From: Panorpa germanica
Lineage: Eukaryota > Arthropoda > Insecta > Mecoptera > Panorpidae
NCBI GenBank assembly: GCA_963678705.1
Contig: OY783211.1
Coordinates: 11,732,603 to 11,796,602 of the forward strand
DNA: 64,000 nt
Direction: 5' to 3'
The translations under genes and the position numbers were made by a program. The first letter of the stretch is position 1. Each line of letters starts with the position of its first letter. Under the pieces are notes generated by a model, which was given only the letters and a program-made list of their open reading frames with translations, was not told the origin of the DNA and searched no databases. This document shows positions 48,701 through 59,550 of the stretch, one piece after another.

Positions 48701-50181
48701 CTCCAGTGTTTTGAAAAAATTCGCAATTTGGTAAAATTAAATAAAATTACCCCAAAAATGCTTTTTTCGTGCACAACTCAAAAACTTTAAAAGATTTTTT
48801 TTAAATTCACGACGGAAAATTTTAGAATTCTTTATGGAAAAACTATTATGAAAAGCACGTATTAATTTCAACAGGGTTATTTAATTATTTAGGACTCATT
48901 TTAATTAGTTCAATATTTCTTGTTTCTTTTCAAATAAGTTGTTTCAGTTTCCAATGGAGTGCACTTTACCATTCCATATTTCTCTACAGTGACACCGAGA
49001 AGCTAATTCAAATCAGCTATCCGTTATACGAAATCAAAAAGTAACAAAACATAATTAATAAACTGGACTATTTATTATCCAAACTGTTGAAGCAGGTAAT
49101 TAAGTACGTTGCGTCCATCTGCTGGTCAATGGGTTAACTAACCTGACAGACTGCATCAATCAGAAAGTGGGAGGTAGCTCGTAATTCATGCGACTTGCGA
49201 CATTTCCACCAACAAGGTTGCCAACATATTTCAGTGTCAGACGGCAAAGCACTACGCCGCGCCGCGCCGCGCCGTTCTGACTTTTACGCGCGCCATCATT
49301 ATTTAATGTGATTTTTTTTTCAATTTATTTTTAATATTCACATGAACGCGTGTCCGCATTGCACTGAGCGATTCTGGATTTATTTGCCGGAGGACAAATT
49401 TCAGTTAAACTTGAATAACAATATATTTAAGTAAGAGTATGTGTGTTCACTGTAGACTACCATCATTATACAGGGTACAGATTAAGTTGAGTACATTCAG
49501 TATTTCCAGTAGTAATTTTGAGCCATTGGATGGATTAGATTTCATAATTAGGTCTCGTGGAAGAAATGAAACAAAACTTTTTTAGGTCTCTATCGCGAAA
49601 TTTTACTTATTGAATCTAGTCAAAGAGTTATCTTTTTTTGGAGTGACACAAACTCTTTATAATTTTCTTTCAGGTTCCACGCGAAAACAATGTGCCTCTG
49701 AACTATCTTTTTTGAGGTAGTTTTCTTAATTTTCGACTGATATAAATTTTAATATACATATGCATATTGATGTTTTTATTTTTTTTCCCACTCACTGAGT
49801 TTTAGTGTTAATTTAAGGTTTTAACCTAAAATATAAGTTCCAGTTTGTGAAATATAAAGAAATTAAATTAATTATATAAAATACAATCATTTATATTAAA
49901 TTATTTCAAAATAATATATATTACTGACGCATGGCGCATGATTTCACAAGTTCAAAATGACACTTAAGGTTGAAACGTTGAATTAGAACTAAAAATAGTT
50001 AGTGGGAATGGGGTTTAAGTTGACGGTAATAAAGCTATATCAAATTTGAAATCCAGTTTTGCTGTATATTTTAGATATGCATAATACATCACTCATCCAG
50101 CTATTAGTAGTAAATGACGTATCACACACACTATGCACACTCGTATGCGTCTCTGTTATATAAAAAGATGGCAAATCGTGG
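45790..50181. other. Gene-free stretch
   Basis: Besides the C-rich and (GCCGC)n tracts, a TACAGGG motif near 49468 resembles DNA-transposon ends seen at 38.1 and 44.4 kb. The 76-codon minus frame at 47424 is not convincing. Confidence 0.5.
46885..46973. repeat. C-rich homopyrimidine tract, 89 bp
   Basis: CCCCCTTCCC-type units interrupted by a few A, G and T. It is strongly strand-asymmetric within AT-rich DNA. A low-complexity tract with triplex-forming potential; no gene. Confidence 0.9.
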
Positions 50182-50378
50182 AGGTGACGTCCCATGCTTT
50201 GGAATTTTCTATAACTTTGAATCCCTTTAATAACTAAAGAGACAAAATGATTTTGTCTAGTTGTTAATATCTCCTAAAATATAAAGAGTTATAAAAAAAT
50301 AATTGGACATTTGAGATTCTGTCAACTTTATCAATATATAGTTCCGTTTTATAGAAATTCATGGTTCACAAGCCCATT
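50182..50378 (+). mobile_element. Right part of the TA-flanked element, diverged copy
   Basis: From GTGACGTCCCATGCTTTGGA to TTCACAAGCCCATT. Same order of blocks as 59365-59550 but with more substitutions. A further shorter remnant (minus strand) lies at about 11610-11690. Confidence 0.7.
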
Positions 50379-51252
50379 GTATCTAGTTTTAAAACCACTC
50401 ACACAAGAGTTAGGTAGTGGTAAGTTGCATGTTAGCTCATACGCAAACCAATCAAACACTTCTCAGGATTTGCTTGTCTCAGTAGATTACATTTTGACAT
50501 TGATTACAGTTTCACTTTGAAAAAAACAATTTTAAATAGTGGAATAAAAACCGTGGTACTAAGAAGCCCGTGAAGTATCAATAAAAAAAAAATTAAAAAA
50601 TAGTGGAATGCTTTTTGAACACTCTGTAATTGTATAAAATATACCCTAAGGAGATTTACACGATGTAAGAGATTTACAAATACAAGAGTTGTCGTCATAT
50701 GGAGTATGAAAGAAAAAGTTTCAAAAGCCGCGGTTGGCAGAAGCTAATTATTATTTTAAAAAGTTCAGTAATTAAGTTACTATTTAAAAATCTTTTTTTC
50801 TTTTTTAGTGTTTTTATAGTTTGTTGGTATAAATGATATTATGTAAAAATATTAAATTGCTAATTAAGCAGCCTTTGCAAGATATTATTGTATTTTAATT
50901 ATTACTGCAATTTGAATAGAAGAATATAATCGTTTATTATATAAATAGATTTAAATAAACATTATATATATTTTTTAAATAAATGCATATATAAAAAGTA
51001 ATTATAAAAAAAAATGTAGAAAAAGTCTCAATGGTGTTACTAAGATCATAATTTTAAAGGTGAAGCGAATCTCGCATTTGGAACGAACTTGAAAAAAATG
51101 AACCCTCTACCAACTGTTAAATATTAATTTAAAGTACTTGCGATCATCTATTAATAATTATTTATAAAAATTGTATTTCCATTAAAAATACTATCGGATC
51201 TTACCCGAGTCGAAATTTTAGATCTATTCTGATTCTAAAATGGATCGTTGCT

Positions 51253-51361
51253 CCTCCTTTCATCCTGAAAACAGTAAAGTGAACCTCGTCTCATCCTAAA
51301 CGTTATTATATAACCCTCGTCTCATCCTCAATGAAATCCATGATCCTCGTCTTATTTTAAG
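51253..51361 (+). repeat. Minisatellite, 31-bp unit, four copies
   Basis: CCTCGTCTCATCCTAAA-like units start at 51253, 51284, 51315 and 51345. A fifth weak unit (CCTGATTTAAACCTGAA) may follow at 51376. Confidence 0.75.
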
Positions 51362-52275
51362 TCAAACTGTGTAAACCTGATTTAAACCTGAAATAGTCAA
51401 AAGGAATGCCTATATGCTATATAGAACACATCTGTTACGCTTCTCTTAAATGAACTACTACAAACTCTTGATTAAATTGAATGGATGCGTAAATCTCATG
51501 CAACTTTCTCTGATTGATTAGGAATTGTATGTAATTAGTAAATTTCGATTGGAGTCAATTAATTTTATTTTTAATTGAATGTAGGACAGGTGTACGACCA
51601 TGCATCCTCGAAGTACGCCACTACTCACATCAGGTTTGATTACATTAGGTACTTCAGGTACATCAAGTGCAACACGTTGTAATATCTCTACAGTGGTGGT
51701 CAACCTTTTATATACCATGATCAATTTCTTACATACAATATTTATCAGAGCATATAAATATTATTTAAATATTACTATTAAAGAACATGTTTGTAATGCG
51801 TAATATGTGCCACAGGTTGGCCATATGTGCTCTATTTTGTACTTGCTTTATAGTAGGTATATTTTTACCAGTCGAATCACATGCAATTTTCGTGGAAACC
51901 GGTCACATTTTTTATTGATATAAATATACACATTACCATCAGTGAATCAAACAGTTTGGTCAATAAGTTTTCCATTGGAATATTAACATACTTACCACTT
52001 ATACTATACAAATTGGATTGCAGCTGATATTGAATCATTTCTTTTTAACTTTTATGTAACATATTGTGAAATTTCTATTTTTTATTTTGTCTTATTTTGT
52101 TTTTTTTGTATTGTTTTTTAAAAATCAAATAACTGCTTAACCTCAAGTTGCATTTTCATTGCAATTTTATTTGCCAATATTAGCAAACAATTAAATATCA
52201 TTGTAGTCCAATTCATGACGCATGACGTCAGAGAAAATGGTACAAAATAAAGCCTTTTAGAGTACATGTAAAGTT

Positions 52276-52674
52276 ATGATTTATCTTGAAGCTTACTCCT
52301 TGCCTAATGCGACAGCATCTCTTGTATGCGTCTCGGACCGGCCTCTAATTGAAATGGAAATGTATAGAATTTTTCAACAAGAACCTTGTTTTTTAAAACA
52401 AAATAAAACAAGGAACTTGGATGAAAATGATTCAAATGTTTATTGTATTAGAAAGAGTAAGGTTTTGCAAATATCCATCACGACCACGCTGATAGATGAT
52501 GATTTTTTATATGAATTTTTTCAAGCATATCCAGCTGCATCTTCGTGTTACAGTGACACGAGCAAAGGCTTCTCAACAATCTCTCTTGGATTTTCAGAAA
52601 CCAGACAAATGAAAATGGGCTTTGTTTGGATAGTGGATTTTTATTATGTTAATGCGATTTTCGAGCGAAGTTGA
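52276..52674 (+). CDS. Orphan open reading frame, 132 codons, function unknown
   Basis: I do not recognise this protein. It is a single uninterrupted frame from ATG to TGA in a region where frames above 100 codons are rare. Features seen: mixed composition without the Asn/Lys/Ile bias typical of chance frames here, an acidic stretch (LIDDDFLYEFF), several cysteines, no signal peptide and no clear membrane helix. The start context (AAAGTTATG) is weak. It lies 1.5 kb upstream of the Skp1-like relic. In 64 kb of AT-rich DNA one frame this long can occur by chance, so this is a candidate only. Confidence 0.25.
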   Translation: MIYLEAYSLPNATASLVCVSDRPLIEMEMYRIFQQEPCFLKQNKTRNLDENDSNVYCIRKSKVLQISITTTLIDDDFLYEFFQAYPAASSCYSDTSKGFSTISLGFSETRQMKMGFVWIVDFYYVNAIFERS

Positions 52675-53574
52675 ATTCATTGTAACAATTGCCAAACTAT
52701 GTACTACTAATATGTCAAAAAACTAAATGTAAAAACTGTCATGTTGTTGGCGTTGCCCCTATTGAAAAAAACAAAGTTCTTGTTGAAAACCCTATACTTT
52801 TAATGATTATAAGTAAGTAAATATTGTATTTAAATTTGTGTACTTTATTTCCACACCGACACAAAATTAACATATTTATATCATTTGAATATTTGCGTAT
52901 TAAGCTCTGAACAATATCTGTAAAAAAATATTTACAAAGTGTGTCTCTCGCTGACAAAACTTGATCATGATGTACAGTGTTCTTATTTTAAATAAACGTG
53001 TATAATTTTAAATGATACACTACTGTCCACGACACCGTTAAATTGCCAATATTTAATGAGCGGCTTTGGAAAAAGTGTTTTCTAAATTATAGACTTCACT
53101 TTTTATTAATACTCTTAAACTTTAATTCACTTGCTATTTTGTAATTTGATGAAATCGAAAACTAGTTTTAAAATATGTAAATTTTATAATGAATGACACA
53201 ATTAACGTCTGGAAGAATTACAGATGTATGAAGTATACGTATAAATAAGTGAACAGTTTACTTCTGGAGGTATTGAATGGTAAAATGTTCAGCGCTTCGA
53301 AAGGAGACATTTGAGATTTCTTAACATACGCCGTAAAATCAAAATTTGAGTTTTAGAAATTTTATTCTCAATACTTAGATAATACGATTCCAATACTCGG
53401 ATAATTCATAAATACAACCAAATAAAATTATAATGCTAATAAAATTATAAGCTTGCCAAATATCGCTGCAATGTATTCAACTTGAATACAATTTTCGTTA
53501 TCTAAATCTAAATATTGTATTGCTAATGAACTGAACGATCGATATATCTATGCGTCGTTTTTTTTAAATTTATG

Positions 53575-53651
53575 TTAAGGTGAAACATTACTTCATGGTT
53601 ATATAGTTAGATATAGATGGCGACAGTGTACTAAAATGACAATCGATTTGC
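53575..53651 (+). repeat. 77-bp repeat, partner of 36626-36702
   Basis: Begins TTAAGGTGAAACATTACTTC and ends ACAATCGATTTGC. No inverted termini are visible in the 77 bp. Both copies lack coding frames. Confidence 0.85.
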
Positions 53652-54128
53652 TGATGTTTTCAAATATAACAACGTTAATAACTTTGCACACGATTGAGCT
53701 ATTTAAACTATAAGTATAAACGTTTAGACTAAAACGGCATAATTTGAAAATAATAATGAAATTCATAATAAAAATCAATATAATTATTTTCTATTGTTTA
53801 TCTCAAAATATTACTAGCTGGAACATAACACTGTAACCATTTCTCTCAAGGTGACATAAATAACGGTTTCAATTACTTAAGCGAATTACTTAAAAAACCA
53901 CAACAACTCAAGTACACCAAAGAACTGAAATCTGAATATTTCGAGTCACGCATGATGTTTGCTAATATCAAAATATTACTTTCCAAATTTCAGTACTTGT
54001 TGTAAACATAACACTTTATTTTTTGTGTCATTATTTTGTGGTACACATTGTTACATGCGATGTGGTAATTATGAAACAATGTAATGAAGATAAAATTACT
54101 GAAATTTAAGTATTGTCATTCAACTATA

Positions 54129-54350
54129 CAGCTTCTGAAATTGTTGCTTGATGAATTTGATCGCCTATATTATGAAATCAATCGATAAAACGTTGAGAAA
54201 GTGTACTCTTTAAGAAGAAGTTCATCAAAATGAAGAAAACCTTGCCACTTCGACAGGAGTATACTTGAATTGGAAACTAAATCATTTTTCTCATTTTATT
54301 ATAAAATTAATATCCTATTCTTGTTAGAGTTTGACTAAAATATATATTCG
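54129..54350 (+). pseudogene. Decayed Skp1-like gene 3' part and flank
   Basis: From about 54256 to 54350 the sequence closely follows the end and 3' flank of the Skp1-like gene at 58629-58712: both read through TATACTTGAATTGGAAACTAA (or CATACTTGA...), then the AGAGTTTGACTAAAATATAT block. Upstream, broken frames recall the Skp1 C-terminus: LKLLLDEF near 54129, LRKCTL after a stop, EEVHQNEEN, and LRQEYT followed by a stop where the intact copy has IRQKHT and a stop. There are in-frame stops and at least one frame change. I read this as an old tandem duplicate; only the flank similarity is strong. Confidence 0.55.
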
Positions 54351-54724
54351 TTATATTTTTTGCTTTATTTATAACTTCATTATAATTTTCACTTGTGCTC
54401 TGTTATCTGCTTCGAACCTGAGTAAAACTGTTATCAGCATTAAAAAAATTATTTGTCAAAAAGCGTATATCAAACAGTGTAATAATTTAAGCAGACGATT
54501 TAGATATAGAAAGAACTTTAAAAAGTAAAAAAAAACTAAAAGAATATATGTACTCTTAAATACAATTGAGCCTCTTTTTATAAGAGATTTGATTATAGAT
54601 AACAATTTAATTAATCAAAGGATTCTTTTAATTAAATCACTAATTAAAAATATTAAATCTTCATTAAAATTAGCTTTATAGTTCAATTAATTTATTTTTA
54701 GAATATAATTCACATACTCATATG

Positions 54725-54875
54725 CAGTGGCGTAGTATACCATCTTTTCTCCTTTTTTAGTTGAGTTCTCCTTTTTAATCGTATTTGCTTCTTACTTAGT
54801 TTTCGTTTGTTTTCGCACCGATGGATATAGGCCTGAAGCGGCTCTTTCAGTTCCTCCACAGATAATACGCCACTG
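54725..54875. mobile_element. hAT-like non-autonomous element, 151 bp
   Basis: Termini CAGTGGCGTAGTATA and ATAATACGCCACTG. Eight-base flanks CTCATATG and CTCATGCG match at 6 of 8. The ends resemble the 12497 family but the interior differs, so it is a separate subfamily. Confidence 0.78.
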
Positions 54876-55334
54876 CTCATGCGTGCTGATATCTGCGGGT
54901 CTCTTGTAAGCAGTCCTTACAAATATGGTAATGAATTCTGGTAGTAATCAAACATACGCCGATAGCTGATTGTCGATTCTTTTGGGAAATTGATTGACAT
55001 GTGTTCACAATTATGATTCGAAAGTACAATATAATTACAGGGCTCTCAGTAATGTACATATTTACTAGCCGGTATTAATTTAATGAAAAAAAGTTGGCAA
55101 AAGGTCAAATACAGTGTTGCAAATAATGTAACATGTTTATATAACAATATTATGAGATGAGACCCGTAAATCGGTTGCGGACTCGATTTGACTTTTACAT
55201 TAGATTAATAGAGCTTGTAATTCATTTACCGTAGACATTATCTCACTTGGACAAAACTCAATCTAAATAAAGGAAAGAGAAATTGTTTTCATTCACGCCT
55301 TTATATAACAATAATATAGACTGTATTAATTTAA

Positions 55335-55970
55335 GGGGTTATATACAGTTAGAATTAAAAAAGAAATTTCTTTTTGTTTCATTTTCGTAATGTACATATA
55401 TTTAAGTACACACACAGGAAATTTCAAGTCAATCCGATGATTGTTTTCGAAGTTATGTAAGTTCAAAAAAAAATTGAATGCTTTTGAAACTTGAAATGAG
55501 TTTTTCTGTAAACTGTGTTTTTAAAGTCGGCGATCAAGATTTCGCAGAAACGGATGAACCGATCTGTCTTAAATTTTTAAAACAAGCTTTTTAAGTATAT
55601 TTCTTAGTAATTATTTAAAGGTTTTTTCTCACCGATAAATATATATTTTTTTTATAAACAATTAAAGGTCAAAATTTTGGCCAAAAATCGATTTCTTTTT
55701 TCGAGAAGCCGCCATTTTGTCAAAACAAAATTATTTTGCTTATTCCTTCGATTAATTACTAGATTATACATTACTTTACCGAAAAAAGAGAGGAGCTCCT
55801 GGAGATCAGCTATAGCAGCTTGAGAATTACTATTTTTACAAATACAAAAATGTTAAAATACCGTTAAAGGTTACCATAATATACCTACAAATTTTTACAT
55901 TAATACATTTAAAAGTCTTTTTATGAAAATTTATTAAAAAAATCACTTTTTTGGGCCTAATAACTGTATA
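55335..55970. mobile_element. Possible TTAA-flanked DNA element relic
   Basis: TTAA precedes GGGGTTATATACAGTTAG on the left, and CTAATAACTGTATAG near 55958 is an approximate inverted match of the same motif. The interior is non-coding, with the imperfect inverted and purine-rich blocks typical of decayed DNA transposons. The right end is worn and has no TTAA, so this is tentative. Confidence 0.4.
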
Positions 55971-57958
55971 GAATGCAATAACATCATTTAGCATAAGATT
56001 TGAATACATATCAATGGCATTTATTTCACATTTTGGGTATTTAATAGATCACATCAAGTAGACTAACTCGAATCCATCCAAAAAGTCGACGTCACAAGTA
56101 GTTGGATGCGGTGTGAGACAGGTCTAAGACTTTCAACGTGAGCATTAAAGATGTACTAATGATTTAAATGAGCTAAAGATCCGAGAAGCACTTCCTCCCA
56201 TTTAGGGGAGGCACACACAGAGATCTAGAGATCAACATAACGAAGACCACACAGACTAAGTAATTATTAGTTTATTTTCAAATTGACAACAAACAAAAAA
56301 TATATCTACTTAAAAACTCATTTCTCTAAATGTTAATCATCTCCGTTTGGAGATGTCAAAACTTTTGGAAGGTTCCAATGTAATTACAGACAAGAAAAAA
56401 AGGTGGCGTTGTGAACGTTGTGTATTGCCTCTCGATATTTAATTATTATTAAATTAGTGTTGAGTTTAGTTTTATTTAAATTTATTTAAATGACATAAAC
56501 AGGTTGTTTTTTCATTTTGTGGTAAAGTATCCTTCTTACTCACTGTTTTAAATTGAAATTACTGTTTTAAAGTTATGTTTAAACCTTAAAGCCCCATTCC
56601 CACTAGTTTTAATTTTAGGTTTTAATGTTAAATGTAAGTTCAGCTTGTGAAATTTAAAGACAAATATTAATTATATACAAAACAATAATTTATGTGATAG
56701 CTGTTATTTGATCAACATAGTACAATATTAATTTTTATCTTTATTTAACAGAAATTATTATATTCAATATAATTATTTTTATTTTCCGCAAGCCAAAAAT
56801 TAATATTACTTATGGCAGATTGTAGGTTATAAACACTGTCAGTACTATTAAGTTTTATATTATAGTTTGAAAAGTTTCTGTTCTGCAACTAAATTATAAA
56901 AGTTAAAACTAAAACAGTAGATGAGAATGAAGCTTAGGAATGGTAGAAATTAATTATTTGAGTTATAAAATCCGTTCTAATTATCAAATATTGTAAATGA
57001 ACCAAGAGAGAAAGCGACACTACATTTTTTGTGGTGCTTGTATAGTTAGTTTTTTTTTAATATAGTTCTCGGGCTCATAGCCATTTATCGCCCCCAACAC
57101 TGTTCTGCTTCTTCTTATATTTTATATCCAGACAACAAGAACGATCTATTCATGGCCACTGCTGTTATAAATTTCGGTTTCTCAATCCAAAAGGCAAAAG
57201 GCTCAGTTACAAAGATAGCTGATCTCAGTTATTTTCTCAGTAGATCCCATCTCCTTAAGTACCTTTGATGCAAACCATGCGGACCTGCCTTCTCTTAAAC
57301 AATTAATTTTTATTACGTTTTTGGAATATTTACACCTCGAATAATTTCCTCGATGAGTGCCATTACTTCTCGGTTATCACTTGACTTAAAACATTAAGTC
57401 TTATTAGTAAACAGGAGGCGATGCCAGGAGGTCTCGCCCTCTCCCTCGTCTCCCAGTCATATTCCCGTTTGCGTAATTCATCATAATAATTAGTGTGTCT
57501 GAAACTCAAAAAACAGTTAACAGTGAGTTAAGTAAAAAAGTACACTAAAATTACGATAATTACTTGCAGCTCTTTTTTTTTTTTTACTGTGGTTGCAAAT
57601 GTTTAGGGCACTGACACATTGATGAAACTTGCTGCGTGAAATTGTGACTTCTGGTATAGTGTAAGTATCCTGTGTTCTATTAAAAGAATACTTGCGGTAC
57701 ACATTACTTCAGAACCATATATTGTGTAGGCACTATGTTATTTTTTAGCATGCCTATGTTATTTTTGAGAGAAAAGAATATCTGCAACAGAATTCATTCT
57801 TATCTTCAATTTTGTTTGTTTCTGATTTGTAGAAGGTTAGATTCGATAATGGTACTGTGGCGCTACATACGGTATTTCGCTCAAGTTTTTATCTGGTTAA
57901 AATATGAAGTTAATTTCACACTGCAATGTTATTGCTGGGTGAACAGGCAAATTATAAA
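55971..57958. other. Region upstream of the Skp1-like gene
   Basis: No other gene recognised. The promoter should lie in the last several hundred bases, but no clear TATA or initiator stands out. Confidence 0.45.
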
Positions 57959-58088
57959 GTGAGTTTTAAAATACTCTGTGAAATATACATATTAAAACTA
58001 ATTCAAGGTAACGATATTTTATCCACATAATTTAATTAATATTTTCAGCAAGTGAATCTAATTATGAAGTTTATTTCTTGTGCTACAG
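57959..58088 (+). other. Candidate 5' UTR intron of the Skp1-like gene
   Basis: A consensus donor (AAA then GTGAGT) at 57959 and an acceptor (TTTCTTGTGCTACAG) ending at 58088 would remove 130 bases and place the start codon at the first base of the next exon. This is inferred from splice consensus only. The 75-codon frame ending near the donor (57735-57962) has no recognisable protein features and is more likely leader or chance. Confidence 0.35.
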
Positions 58089-58639
58089 ATGGTAATGATT
58101 AAACTAGAAAGTAATGAAGGCAAAATTTTCAAAGTTGATGAAGAAATCATGAAATGTTCCACAATCATAACATATTTGTTAGGTGAATTGGACTTGGATG
58201 ACTTGGAAGATGTTATTCCTCTTCCAAATATTAGTTCTAACATCTTAAAGAAGGTACTGAATTGATTTTCACTTGTTCTTATTTTATGTATAAAATGTTA
58301 GCCATTATTTAATGATTTAATTGTTGTCAGGTGATCAAATGGGCTATACATGATAACGATGATGATTCATCTTCTTCTGGGCAGATAATACAAGGAGTAA
58401 ACTCAGATAATTATATTTCACCTTGGGAGGCTAATTTCTTTTTTGATAGTTCTGGTGTTCTGCTTGAATTGATTCTGGCGGGCCAATATTTGGGCATTCA
58501 AAGATTGTTCGACGAAGGATGCAAAATGGCTGCAATATGGATACACGATAGAGAACCAGATGAAATTAGGTCAATATTTGAATTAAATGATGACATCCCA
58601 CCGGAAGAGCAACAAGAAATTCGACAAAAGCATACTTGA
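58089..58639 (+). CDS. Divergent Skp1-like SCF ubiquitin ligase adaptor, two exons
   Basis: Exon 1 is 58089-58253 and exon 2 is 58331-58639, separated by a 77-bp phase-0 intron (GTACTG to TTGTTGTCAG). The spliced protein has 157 residues. Seen: an N-terminal Skp1/POZ fold opening with MVMIKLESNEGKIFKVDEE, the PLPN then ILKKVIKW block spanning the splice junction (44-59), an acidic and Ser-rich insert (63-82), then PWEANFF (86-92), LLELILAGQYLGI (99-111) and the helix ending in PDEIRSIF (131-138). Known of the family: Skp1 bridges Cullin-1 to F-box proteins. Odd: it ends IRQKHT, where typical Skp1 runs on to an Asn-x-Trp-Cys-Glu-Glu-Lys end, so the last F-box-contacting helix is shortened. The ATG follows TTTCTTGTGCTACAG, itself a good splice acceptor, which suggests a 5' UTR intron. 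It is likely a diverged paralogue rather than the housekeeping copy. Confidence 0.88.
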
Positions 58640-58966
58640 ATTGGAAACTAAATCACTTTTCTTAATTTATTATAAAATGAATGTATCCTATTCTTTTTAG
58701 AGTTTGACTAAAATATATATTTATTATTATTTATAAAATTCATTGTTACAAAAACTATTGTTATATATTTTTATTAGTTATTTGTTTATATATTTTGATT
58801 TGTTTTAAATTAAACCATTCAAATGACCTTGAACGCAGATCTGTGGGTCTTTGTATAGGATACATTTTTGTTTAGAAACCTTCTAATTTGAGTCAGAAAG
58901 TTATTTAAATAATGCTGCCACCTATTGATTGCTCGTTTAACTAGATTACATGTACAGTTAGAAACA

Positions 58967-59550
58967 TAATGGGTTTGTGTCCTCATTTTTTAGTGGTCGA
59001 TTTTTCAATTGTTGATTGAAATTGATGTTAATAACTGTGTATTGGCGTGTTTATTTGATTAAATATCTAAATATTGATGGAGATATAGCAATTACAAGTT
59101 TGAATTGTAGTTTTAGCGCCAGAAATGGTCGGCCATATTTTTATGACGTGAAATGCATTTTAACGTCAGTTATTTGTTGAGTAGGTCAGTGCTGTGGTAA
59201 TGTTTTGTAGCTGTTGGTACTCAAATAATCAAGTTAAGTCAAAGAATAATAGCTTTTTATGTTATTTAACCCTGCTAAGGCAGACATACTATTGAAATTT
59301 TATTGTTCATTGACATAGTTGTAAATAATATTTGATATTTTGATATATAAATACATATAGCAGCGATTGTGATGTCACATGCATTTGGAATGTCTACAAC
59401 GTTGAATCCCTTTAATAATTAAAGAGACAAAATGACTTTTTTAATTGTTAAGGAGTTATTAAAAAATAATTGAACATTTGAGGTTCTAGTAACCCACTTT
59501 ATATATAGTACACTTTTATAGAAATTAAGGCATAGGACACAAGCCCATTA
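58967..59550. mobile_element. TA-flanked inverted-repeat element, 584 bp
   Basis: Ends TAATGGGTTTGTGTCCT and AGGACACAAGCCCATTA are inverted repeats with one mismatch. The outer TA on each side suggests a Tc1/mariner-type target. The left part (to about 59362) matches 10128-10510; the right part (from about 59365) matches 1400-1604 (inverted), 50182-50378 and a remnant at 11610. No transposase frame. Confidence 0.8.

Noticed and set aside
49468-50636. Single transposon bounded by TACAGGG and GAACACTCTGTA motifs
   Set aside because: The putative ends share only about eight bases, and another repeat (50182-50378) lies inside with its own boundary. Not enough to define an element.
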